Assembly: GCA_019279435.1 (NCBI GenBank)
Contig: JAAALK010000007.1
Coordinates: 1-64,000 of the forward strand
Length of the DNA: 64,000 bases
Direction: 5' to 3'
Origin: Zizania palustris
Lineage: Eukaryota > Streptophyta > Magnoliopsida > Poales > Poaceae
The position numbers and the translations under genes were made by a program. Below, piece by piece: positions 47,556-57,187 of the stretch. The notes under the pieces are model-generated. The model ran no database searches and had not been told where the DNA came from. It worked only from the letters and a program-made list of their open reading frames with translations. Positions within the stretch are counted from its first letter, which is position 1. Every line of letters begins with the position of its first letter.

Positions 47556-48335
47556 CGGAACCTGAGTCGAGGGTGCACCGAGCTGGAGCTCGGAACCCGA
47601 AGTCGAGGGCGCGTCGAGCTGGAGCCCGGAACCTGAATCGAGGGTGCGTCGAGCCGGAGCTCGGAACCCGAATCGAGGGTGCGTCGAGCCGAGGCTCAGA
47701 ACCCGAATCGAGGGTGCGTCGAGCTAGAGCTCGGAACCCGAATCGATGGTGCGTCGAGCCGGAGCTCAGAACCCTGAATCGAGGGTGCGTCGAGCCGGAG
47801 CTCGGAACCCAAGTCGACGGTGCGTCGAGCCGGAGCTCAGAACCCAAATCGAGGGTGCGTCGATCCGGATCTCGGAACGTGAGTCTAGGGTGCGTCGAGC
47901 CAGAGCTCGGAATCCGAGTCGAGGGTGCGTCGAGCTGTAGCTCGGAACCCGAATCAAGGGTGCGTCGAACCGGGGCTCGGAACCCGAATCGAGGGTGCAT
48001 CGAGCTGGAGCTCAGGACCCGAATCGAGGGTGCGTCGAGCCGAAGCTCGGAACCCGAGTTAAGGGTGCGTCGAGCCAGAGCTCGGAACCCGAGTCGAGGG
48101 CGCGTCGAGCCAGAGCACGGAACCTGAATCGAGGGCGCGTCGAGCACGAGCTCAGAACCCAAATCGAGGATGCGTCGAGCCGGAGCTCGGAACCCAAATC
48201 GAGGGTGCGTCGAGCCGGGGCTCGAAACCCGAATCGCGGGTGCGTCGAGCCAGAGCTCGGAACCCGAATCGAGGGTGCATCGAGCCGGAGCTCGGAACCC
48301 GAATCGAGGGTGCATCGAGCCGGAGCTCGGAACAT
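47556..48335 (+). repeat. 35-bp satellite array of element E
   Basis: About 22 units of GTGCGTCGAGCCGGAGCTCG plus GAACCCGAATCGAGG. Longer than D's array and without D's 30-bp variant, so array length and composition changed after the two elements separated. Confidence 0.93.
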
Positions 48336-48473
48336 GATTTTCTTGGTGAAATGATGCTTAGGTACCGAAGTGTGCTCACTTTGGTCGAAAACGTTCGCCC
48401 GATATTATTATTGAATTGGAAGTTGGATACAACAGTGGCCGGCATCGGCCATCACTGGGAGACACTTATGAAA

Positions 48474-48645
48474 TTATGCAAAATAGCGCTTCAAGTGCTC
48501 GGCGTGCCAAGTATGCTTCAGGTCCTCGCCTTCTAAAGTAGCCAGACGGTAGGACCCGGGCCACCCGGAGCCGGTCACAATGTACGGGCCTTCCCACTAG
48601 TTGCCTAGCTTCGTCGGGGCGGCCACCGCGTGCAGGACACGATGC
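48474..48645 (-). pseudogene. Integrase C-terminal fragment of element E
   Basis: Reads HRVLHAVAAPTKLGN, a stop, WEGPYIVTGSG, YRLATLEGEDLKHTWHAEHL and the end KRYFA at 48474. It begins exactly at the LTR of element G (48646), so G interrupts the integrase gene. Confidence 0.9.
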
Positions 48646-49740
48646 TGTTGGGGGAAAATATTTCCCTTGAACAGGGGCCAAATGACGTCAGCCTCCGGCA
48701 GCCTTCGGCCCAGAGCCCAGTGCTGTCGGAGCCTGTTTTCTCTCTAAGTTGTTTTCAGGTCCCAAGGTGCCCTTCGGAGCCTACAGCTTCGGAGCCCCCA
48801 GATCGGGGGGTTCGGCTCGGAGCCCCCAGTTAGGGCCCACCCTCCGGGCGAAGGACGCCGGAGGCCGCCCTCCGGGCGCAGGACGCCGGAGGCCGCCCTC
48901 CGGGCGCAGGACGCGGAGGCCGCCCTCCGGGCGCAGGACGCCGGAGGCCGCCCTCCGGGCGCAGGACACCGGAGGCCGCCCTCCGCGCGCAGGACGCCGG
49001 AGGCCACCCTCCGGGCGAAGGACGCCGGAGGCCGACTTCCGAGAGCCCAGTTCGGGGGATCCCAGTTCGAGGCCCCGGTTCGGAGGACCCGGTTCAGAGG
49101 CCCCCAGTTCGGAGGCCAGTTCGAGGTCAAGGCTCCGAGAACCCAGTACGGAGCCTTGTTTGGAGCCTTGCTCGGGGCATGCTTCGAAGCCCCCTTCGGG
49201 GTGCACCTCGGAGCCCTCTTCGCAGCCTCTGCCAGAAAGGCTCCGGCCCCTACTTCGAAGCTCAGGAAATATCTAAGTATAGGCCGTACCGGGGCCCCGC
49301 CGCCCCTGGTATGTCGTTTAGCTGGTCAAAGCCTTGCTCAGTCTGACACGCCTTGTAAAGCTGTAAAGCTGCTAAGTACCTTTGTACCGTAGCTAGCCCT
49401 TTTCCCCCTCTCTGCCCCTGTAAGCCTAGGGCCCATAGGGGGCATCCCGGTCTTTTCCTTTGGCCTGTGCGCCTATAAAAGCCGGGCCAAGCCCTTGTAA
49501 CAGGGACACGCTCCAGGGGGCCAAGAGACCCTGGAATTATTGCTCTATACTAGGGCATACCATGCCAAATCCACCACAACTGGACGTAGGGTTATTATCT
49601 CCCAGGAGAGGCCCAAACCAGTATAAACCCTTTTCTCCCCCTGTTAGAACCCTTCGAGGTTCATTCTCCACATCACACTCCACCACATAAAACCTGCTGG
49701 AACTAACGCAATTGTTCCAACAGTTGGCGCCGTCCGTGGG
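48646..49740 (+). repeat. 5' LTR (1077 bp) and primer site of element G
   Basis: LTR 48646-49722, TGTTGGGGGAAAATA to GTTCCAACA. CCTATAAAAGCCGGGCC near 49471 supplies the TATA box. TGGCGCCGTCCGTGGGGAT follows at 49725-49743. U3 contains a 28-bp minisatellite (48835-49035). Related to the 1160-1239-bp LTRs inside element C, but those carry a 14-bp array in U3 instead. Confidence 0.93.
48835..49035 (+). repeat. 28-bp hairpin minisatellite in U3 of LTR G
   Basis: About seven units of GCCGGAGGCCGCCCTCCGGG plus CGCAGGAC; one unit is a base or two short (48901-48930). Each holds the inverted repeat CCGGAGG/CCTCCGG around CCGC, as in LTR A. Confidence 0.9.
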
Positions 49741-51041
49741 GATCTTAGTCCTAGAAGCTAAGTTCTCTACCACTGTCTGCAACTCGAAGTACGCCTGAGG
49801 GGGGAGCTTCGAATCTTTCTTGCTTCGCGCACCCTCCGGCAAGGGGCTTCGGGTGCAGCTCGAAGGCCATCTTCGCCTTCCTCCTTCACATACCGGAGCT
49901 CACCCTCTGGCAAGGGGCTCCATTCCATGTGTCGAAGGCCGTCAAAGCCCCAAGCGCTACAAGGTATGTACAGTCCAAAGCCCTACTTTGATGTACCAAT
50001 CTGCAATTACATTAATATAAGTTTGAAGCCCTGCTTCGCCTTAAAACCGAAGCCATGCTTCGCCTTATCAAAAACCGAAGCCATGCTTCGCCTTATCAAA
50101 AACCGAAGCGATGTTTCGCCTCATCAAAAACCGAAGCCATGCTTCGCCTTATCAAAAACTCGAAGCTTTGCTTCGCCTTATTTAAAATCCGAAGCCTCGC
50201 TTCGCTTTACAAAATCCGGAGCACCCCTCCGAAGGCTACACAGCGCCTCCGGGCCCGTAGCAGTGGGCTTTGAGACTTCCGAGCAACGGCTCAGTGAGTC
50301 CGGGATTCCAGGCTCTGGCCTGATGCATCCCCGGGTCGAAGGTGGCCCATGGTGTAGGTGGCCCAGAGTCGAAGGTGGCTCAGAGTCGAAGGTGACTCAC
50401 ATTATCACAGGTTCGGTGAATCCACACCAAATATCCTTCTCATTACAGGACCAAGTTCCGAAGCCTTGCTTCATTATCCAAACACGCTCCGAAGCCTTGC
50501 TTCGCGTGCTCATATACTATACGCCTAAGCGTCTCAAAGTCATACTTCGCTAAAATCTAAGTGTGTTTCAGAGCCTCGCTCACGCACAACATCCAAATCC
50601 TAGCATGCCGAAGCATGCCTCGCTAAGATTGGTTATGATGAAGCCTTGCTTCGCACCAAGTTAGCACGTTCGAAGCCCAAAGGAGGACTTCGCTCTATGA
50701 AATTCCGAGTAGCCGAAGCCCTACTTCGCACCAAACTAAAGCGCTCGAAGCCCAGAAGGGGCCCTCGCTCAAATAAAATTCATGCATTGAAGCCGCCGAA
50801 AAGCGCACCCTTCGCATCCTTTATTTTTTGCCCGCACCAGCAACGGCTAAGTCCCTAGCTGCCACAAGCAAAGGGGGGAAGCATGTATGCGAGGTGCGTG
50901 AATGTAATACGCAGTACAAGCGTGACAAGCTAAAATGTTCGAAGCCAAACAATGCGAAGCGTACAAACAAAGTGTGCAAATATAATCCATTCATTAAATG
51001 ACAATTGAGAAGTGTGTTACAGGTATACTTCGAGAGCAAAA
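49723..51041 (+). other. Internal non-coding region of element G with 28-bp hairpin satellite
   Basis: No gag or pol is present. After the primer site comes a leader, then (about 50040-50215) five or six units of CGAAGCCATGCTTCGCC plus TTATCAAAAAC, 28 bp, each with the perfect hairpin CGAAGC-CAT-GCTTCG. Further GAAGCC...GCTTCGC words recur irregularly to about 50790. At 51042 the antisense accessory exon ends. Confidence 0.8.
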
Positions 51042-51488
51042 CTACGTATAGTCTGTATCTAAACCTAAGAAGAACCGTGTGTGAGGCCCCAACCCTCGCT
51101 TGCCTCTCTTTCGGCCAAGGCCCCCTCGGCTGGACGAAGCCTCGTTGGAGCCCGCTCTCCCACGTCCGGCCCGTCCAGGCTCCGAAGCCCGTGGACCTCA
51201 TCTTCCACTTTGCAGGTCACTCCAAGTTAGCGAAGCAGGCGGTGCCGTATCGAAGGCAGAGAAGTCTAATGCTTCGTCACCCGCTAAGGCCGTCCGCGAA
51301 GGTAAAAACAAAGAACCCGGAAGGTACTCCGTCTTCACAGCGGCTAGCAAATCCTGAGCTACTTCGGAGATGGCTTCGCCGTTAGGCCCCCTCGGAAGCT
51401 TAAACCGAGGGGGACCTTCGGACCTAGCTACTTCGAGGACTGCCCACAACTGTCGAAGGTCTTCGGAGTCCTCGAGCACTTCGAGGTC
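51042..51488 (-). pseudogene. Last exon of the accessory gene in element G
   Basis: Minus strand: DLEVLEDSEDLRQLWAVLE and PPRFKLPRGPNGEAISEVAQ correspond to exon 5 of the other copies (DVEVLEPDEALRHRWAILE, RFVLPRG in D, E and H). An in-frame TGA at 51198-51200 interrupts it. After it comes a basic stretch GLGRKRGKRGLGPHT and the end RFFLGLDTDYT with TAG at 51042. The start of the exon is cut by element I at 51489. Confidence 0.8.
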
Positions 51489-52183
51489 TGTTGGCGTAAA
51501 GATTACGCTAACAGGTTTCTGTAGAAAAGAAACTAACAAACGAAGTGTTTGTGAAGCAAACTGTTCTAAGCCTCCGAAAGGATAATAGCTTAGAATAGTT
51601 CGAAAGTGTGTATTGAATCACTTGTAATCGGTCCCTATTACAGGGTGAAATGGGGGGTATTTATAGGCTTAAACATTAAGGAAAAGACCTATTTACCCCT
51701 CTATTACAACCGACATTAAGGAAACTATTCGGTTTCCTTAATAGGGCTAAAATGGTAAAAGACTAATCTAATAAGATATAAGATAAGTCTTCCATCTTAG
51801 CTGGCAGAAAGATCCTGAAGGGCTTTGGTTCGAAGACATACTTCGAACCAGTGTCTGTCTTCGGGCTTCGAACCAGGTTCTGGGCATCTTCGAAGATGGT
51901 CTTCGGACAATCTTCGAACTAGTTGGCTGTCTTCATGCTGCTTTGGCAATAACCCCGAAGATGAGATATTTTCCCCCAACAGTAGCCCCTCGAATACGCT
52001 TCTCCGTTTGACATGTAATGTTTAGGAGAGCAGTATACGCAAGAAAAGTATTGATGCATAGGGGTTAACAGATTTATATCATCTCCGAACTATGTGGAGA
52101 TAAATGCTTCGGATTGGCATTCGAAGGAGTTACATTCGAAGTAACTTAGAAGTGCCTTTAGAAAGACTGAAGACTTTTTATAC
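51489..52183 (-). mobile_element. Element I: 3' LTR (493 bp) and 200 bp of internal sequence
   Basis: LTR 51489-51981, same family as C's 5' LTR (TGTTGGCGTAAAG to CCCCCAACA). The adjoining GTAGCCCCTCG (51982-51992) is, on the minus strand, a polypurine tract, so this is a 3' LTR. Internal sequence continues to 52183, where element H is inserted. It shows what the lost 3' end of C would have looked like. Confidence 0.85.
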
Positions 52184-52977
52184 TGTTGGAACGACGGATC
52201 GGACCAGCAGGTTTCAGTGGAAAACAAGAGTAATGTATTCAATGCTCTGGGCTGCGTGTCCGTTACAACTGTAGTGGGGGGTATTTATAGGGCGCCCCGC
52301 CCAGAGGACTAAGCGCCTCCGGGCCGCCAACGGCCACCCGACCAACCCTGACCGGTAGTACAGACAGAAAGGCGCATAGTACAGACAAGAAGATTCGACT
52401 CTGACAGCGTATCGGTCGTGTCAGATGCTTCCTGCGCCGCCCGACACGGCTCAGAAGATCGCGATCTTGTCCTTTCGCACGACCAACTAGTCCTTTCCCG
52501 CCAAGACTCCCTTTGGGCTCGTCTTGTCGGGCCTGCCGAGAGCCCCGGACCTCCAGCCTCCGGAGGGCGGGCTCCTGCGTCCTACGCGAAGGGCGACCTC
52601 CGGCTTCACTCCTCTAGAAGGTGACCTCCGGTCACGCTCCTCCGGCCGGTGACCTCCGGCCATGCTCCTCCGGGGGTGACCTCCGGCTACGCTCCTCCGG
52701 AAGGTGACCTCCGGCCACACCCCTCCGGAAGGTGACCTCCGGCCCCGCTCCTCCGGATGATGACCTCCGGCCACGCTCCTCCGGACGATGACCTCCGGCC
52801 GCGCTCCTCCGGACGATGACCTCCGGCCGCGCTCCTCCGGACGATGACCTCCGGCCGCGCTCCTCCGGACGATGACCTCCGGCCGCGCTCCTCCGGACGA
52901 TGACCTCCGGCCACCAAGGCTGGGCCCTCCGGCTGGGGGGCCCACCCCGCTGACTCCAGGGATTATCTCCCCCAACA
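52184..52977 (-). repeat. 3' LTR of element H (794 bp) with 28-bp minisatellite
   Basis: TGTTGGAACGACGG to CTCCCCCAACA on the plus strand. U3 (52615-52915) holds about ten units of GATGACCTCCGGCCGCGCTC plus CTCCGGAC, 28 bp, which largely accounts for the extra length over LTR A (637 bp). A minus-strand TATA lies near 52288-52300. Long open frames over the array are repeats, not genes. Confidence 0.92.
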
Positions 52978-53583
52978 GTAGCCCCTCGCTTCTTCCCGCT
53001 CGTAGTCCTGCAATAGGAGGGGGTGGAAGCGCACAAGATAATCCCGTTAATTCACAAGAGTGCGTACCTCGCTGCAGGGCGCCGCATCCGCCGGGGCGCC
53101 GAAGGGCACTGAGACGGGGAGCCGAGAGACCGGGGAATTAGACCCTGCCTCGGACTTTCGGCCACTCCCGAAACGCCGAGGAGGGGGTTGACCGAACCGG
53201 CCGGAGACCGGCGCACTTTGACTGCGGGGGTTTCAGCCCCGAGGAGCCGGGCGAGCGGGCCGAGAGCAGTTAATGCGCGCACCGGCGGCACCGAAGAGGC
53301 GAATCGCCAGGAGATCGCCCTCGCGCCCCGATGCGCCACCCAGCTTTGAATGCGGCGTCACGCAAACCGCCACGTCCGTGCGCTAACCGAAACGGAAGTG
53401 GACCGCCGCGTTCGTGCGCTGACCGAAACGGAAGTCGAACCGCCATCTTTTCCGAAAGATATATATATGCCTTTGCCCTTCACGGCTTCTTCTTCCTTCA
53501 CCCCCACGCGCCAAACCGCAACCGCTTAGTCCACTGCCCAGTCGCCCTCTGAGCCTCACGCTCCTCCCATCTTCTCTCCAAAA
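52978..53583 (+). promoter_or_regulatory. Upstream region and TATA box of the accessory gene, element H
   Basis: Polypurine tract, the box GGTGGAAGCGCACAAGATAA (about 53021-53040), a doubled GAAACGGAAGTGG/GTCG motif (53388-53438) and TATA run GATATATATATGCC at 53459-53471, about 116 bp before the ATG at 53584. Confidence 0.6.
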
Positions 53584-56500
53584 ATGTCGGGGAAGCCGGC
53601 TGCCAAAATGACGATGGACCCGCGCTTCCTGCAGCGCCAAATGACGGCCGCGGCGGCGGCGGCGGCGACTGACGCGCCAGAGGTGCGCGGCGCGCGCGAG
53701 CTCCGCCCCGCTTCCGAGCGATTCCGAGAACAAACGCTGGAGCTCGGGGCGTCCGCCTGTACCGAAGCTTCGATCGAGCAGGCGACCAGGAATCGCGTCG
53801 GCCCAGAGACGCCGGCGAGGAGGCCGGGGCGAGAGACGACTCCACGGCCGCGGGAAGGCGAAGTCGTCGTCTTCGAGGCCTTCTTCGACGCGGGCCTGGG
53901 GTTCCCTGCCTCGGAGCTTCTTGCCGGGGTCCTGGAAGCATTCCACCTGGAGCTCCCGCAGCTGTCTCCAAACGCCGTGGCCCGCCTCGCCATCTTCGAG
54001 TGGGCCATGCGCGCCGAAGGCTGCGAAGGGAGGGCAGAGGTCTTCGCCGAGATGCACGAAGCCCTCTGCCAACCGAAGAAAAGGACGGCCGGGTGCTGGC
54101 CTTCGGGAGCATCAACTTCCAGCTCCGGAGGAGGTACGCGGACTCCTTCCCGGCGAAGGCCACCAACGAAAGGTGGTACTCGAAATGGGTGAACCGGTGG
54201 TTCTACGTTCGCGTAGGACTCACCTCCGGCTTGGCCGGAATACCGCGCCATATTTGGTTCCGGAGAGAGGCGCGGGTCGAAGTCAACTCCGGGGCCATCT
54301 CGCCGAGGGTACAACTTCTCCAGATCGTCGCCCGCCGGATGAGCATGCGGGACCTGGCGGAAGAGTTCGTGGCCCTCGAGATCTCCCCGCTGAAGGAGGA
54401 GTGGCCCGCCTTGCTTCGGAGCAGCCGGGACGCGTCGGTGCCGACGGAGCTCTCTCGCCAACTTGGTAAGTCTTAGCTTCCTTTCGCCTTTAGTCTCACT
54501 TTTGCACCCTTGAGGGATACCTCGGCCCTGACGAAAAGGTGCAGGGTCGCTCGTCGCTCGAACGCCCGAAGAGATCGCCCGCCTGGCGGAAAGGATCCTA
54601 GGGGTCCCCACGGCAGCCGAGCGGCCCGCCGGTTGGAGCTGGTGGGCTCCTGGGAGCGCTCCAACAGAGTATGGGGGGCGCTCGAGCTCACGCCCCCGCC
54701 TCTACCGGAGGGGGAGATCCTCCGGGACGTCTCGAAGAGGAAGGCGGTCGATGCGGACGCCGGCGCTTCTCCGAGCCGTTCGAAGAAGAAGAGGATCGTG
54801 AAGGGGCCGAAGCGCGCGTCGCCGGGACCTTCTTCGGCTTCTCGCTCGGAGGGAGGGGGCTCCAGCGAGGGGGTCCAATCGGAGTCGGGAGATCTCCCGA
54901 AGGTTCCGGCTACGGCTCCCCTGATCCCGCCGAACACCGAAGGGCGCGAAGACGCTCTCCTTCGCCCGGGCCCAACGGGGTCTACGCCGGACGCCAACCA
55001 AGAGTCGCGCATCGCCGGAGTGACGCCCCGCCCGGGGACCGCCTCTTCTCCGATACCCGTTTCGGCGGGCGGCTCCGCGGGCTCCGTCGAGAGCAAGGCT
55101 ACGGATAGCCTGGGCCACGGGGGCCTAGCTGACCCACTCGCCGGCGTTGAAGGGAGCGCCGACAAGGAGGCGGAATTGGCCGCGGCGGTAGCGGGCTCTC
55201 CGCCGAACTCTATCGACAACCTCTTCTTCCGCCCGAGCCCGTCGGGCCACTTCCAACCCCCGGACCGCGCCGACGAAACTGCGGGCGCGGGTACGGTAAC
55301 TTCGTCACGCCTCCCCATGCGCAAGGAGCTTCCCCGCATTTAACCTCTGTTACTCGCGCAGGCATTTTGGCCGGAGGCATGGAGCCAGTCGACCGCCACC
55401 CGGTAGATGCTCCGGACGCAAGGTCTGGAGCCCCTGTTACTGCGAAGGGGGGCTTGAATCCGCAGGACGAGGCAGAGTCCCGGAGCGCCGAGGGGGCTCC
55501 TCGGGAACCTGTCGGGGGCGCCGAAATCCGGCATCAGCCCCCCACCGACCTACGAACTGCGCGCGGACTCCGTGCCGCTTCTGCGCCCCTTCCTGTCGGT
55601 TGGAGAGGACTTTGCCTCGAGGGTGGCTCCGATCCACGACTATTACCTGCGGCTACGCGACGCCCCGGTGATAGGCGAGCTCGGGCGATCGGACAGCCTG
55701 GATCTCGGGAGGGCCATCGAGACGGCCGCGGGCCAGGTATTTCCTTTGGACATCCTTGATGCCCTCGTCGCGGCTCTTCTGACTACTCTTCCGCATGCAG
55801 GTGGTGGCGCTGGCGCAGGGGCAAATGTCCGCTCTGCTTCTTGAGCGCGAGCATCACGAGGCGTATGCCGCAAGGCTCGCGTCCCGAGTGGCGGCCGCGG
55901 AGAGGTTGGCCCGCGAGCGCTCGCTGGAAGTCGAGGCCCTCGATCCCAGGCGTCGAAGGTGGCGGCGCTCGAGGCCCAAGCAGCGGAGGCGGACTCGCTC
56001 AGGGCCCGCGTCGTGGAGCTGGAGGGACTCCGGGCCAAGGCCGCCCGTGCCGAAGAGCTGGAGGCGGAGGTCGGCGCCCTCCGAACCAAAGCTGCTGAGG
56101 CGGAGGTGCTTCGGGCCCGGGCTTCGGAAGCGGATCAGCTCGAAGAAGAGGTCTCCCGGCTCCAAGCTCGGGCCTCGGAGGCGGAGCGCAAGGTTGAAGT
56201 CCTCGGAGCCCGGGTGACTCATCTGGAGGAGGTCGAGGCCGGCCTCAATTCGCGGAACGGGAAGGCCGCCGAGGAGCTCGCCGAAGCCGGGAAGACGGCG
56301 GCCGAGGCTGCCGAGTCGTTGCGGAAGATGTTGGCGCGCTACGGCACTGGCTGCGGCACGTTCGACATCGCCCGGGAGCCCCTGGTCCGCCGAGTGAAGT
56401 TCGTCCGATCCGCCGTCCGGCAGATACAGCTTGCCATGGATCAGTACGGCGAGGTGTCCGCTCGGGTGGCGGCGTACGGAATCCTCCGGCACCTCGAGGC

Positions 56501-57187
56501 GTCCGGGCTTCCGCTTCCTTCGCCTTCGAGCCCGCATCCGGTCGCCTTCACGGGGGACCACCTTCGGACGCCAAGCTTTGCCTTGACTCAAGCTTGGAGG
56601 GCGCTCAAGGCGACTTGGCAAACCGAAGGCCCTGCGGCGATCCAGGCTTGGCTGGAGGAGGCACTCCGTGCGCGCGACCCTCCAGCCCCTTCGAACCCTC
56701 CAGCTCCGGCTCGTTTGCCGGACCCGCAGGTGTAGCTCTAGGGGTCGGTTTTAGCCTTATCCTGTAATAGCTTAGGGAACTTAGTCATATTAATAAAGAC
56801 TACTTTTTCGGGACTTACTCAGGGTGTTTGCGGTCGCGATCTGATGTCGAGGTACTCGAACCGGACGAAGCCCTTCGGCATCGTTGGGCCATCCTCGAAG
56901 CTGTGCGGGCGAACCGGCCCGCGCGCTTCGTTCTTCCTCGCGGCCGTGACGGACTGTGTGGACTCCGACGTCCTTCAGGGGGTTTGAAGCATGTGAAGGA
57001 CGAAGAGAGGGGGCTCACTCGCCGTCTTCGTCCTCCGAACCGGTTAACTGGTCCGATACAGAAGCTGACTTAGGGGGAGCGCCCCCGGAGGGTGGGCGGC
57101 TACGCAGCTGGGCTCAGCTACAGGAGGACCAGAGAACTTTCCGCGCCCAAAGAAGGAAGAAGAGCGCAGGAAAGGAAGGAAAGGTCC
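53584..57187 (+). pseudogene. Accessory gene of element H (PF04195-like), cut by gap
   Basis: Exons 53584-54465, 54545-55290, 55362-55736, 55801-56729 and 56823 to the gap, introns GT...AG. Starts MSGKPAAKMTMDPRFLQRQM. Exon 1 has one frameshift near 54080; its domain includes EVVVFEAFFDAGLGFP and RMSMRDLAEEFVALE. Exon 2 has SKKKRIVKGPKR; exon 4 is open from about 55959 to its end, giving a clean coiled coil (about 150 residues) then ARYGTGCGTFDIAREPL and GEVSARVAAYGILRHLEASG. Exon 5 has DVEVLEPDEALRHRWAILE and a frameshift near 56960. Very close to A's copy. With few lesions this is one of the youngest copies. Confidence 0.85.

Larger units (their letters stand above)
42402..48645 (-). mobile_element. 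Element E: Tat element, 3' half only
   Basis: CTTGA (42402-42406) precedes its 3' LTR (42407-42981). Inside follow the polypurine tract, the plus-strand accessory gene (43636-47374), a 35-bp satellite (47556-48335) and the integrase C-terminus (48645-48474). Element G is inserted at 48646, inside integrase. The remaining pol, gag and 5' LTR are not found before the gap. Same family as D. Confidence 0.9.
52179..57187 (-). mobile_element. Element H: Tat element of A's family, cut by the assembly gap
   Basis: TATAC (52179-52183) precedes the 3' LTR (52184-52977, 794 bp). Polypurine tract, promoter region and the plus-strand accessory gene (53584-57187) follow, and the gap ends it inside exon 5. 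Orientation by analogy with D and E is minus; no gag-pol is visible. Confidence 0.88.

Noticed and set aside
52487..53036. RRSSSGGARPEVIVRRSAAG repeat protein
   Set aside because: Lies on the 28-bp U3 minisatellite; 28 is not a multiple of 3, so the frame changes every unit.
53383..54611. 351-codon and 229-codon minus-strand frames
   Set aside because: Shadows of the plus-strand accessory exon 1 in GC-rich sequence.
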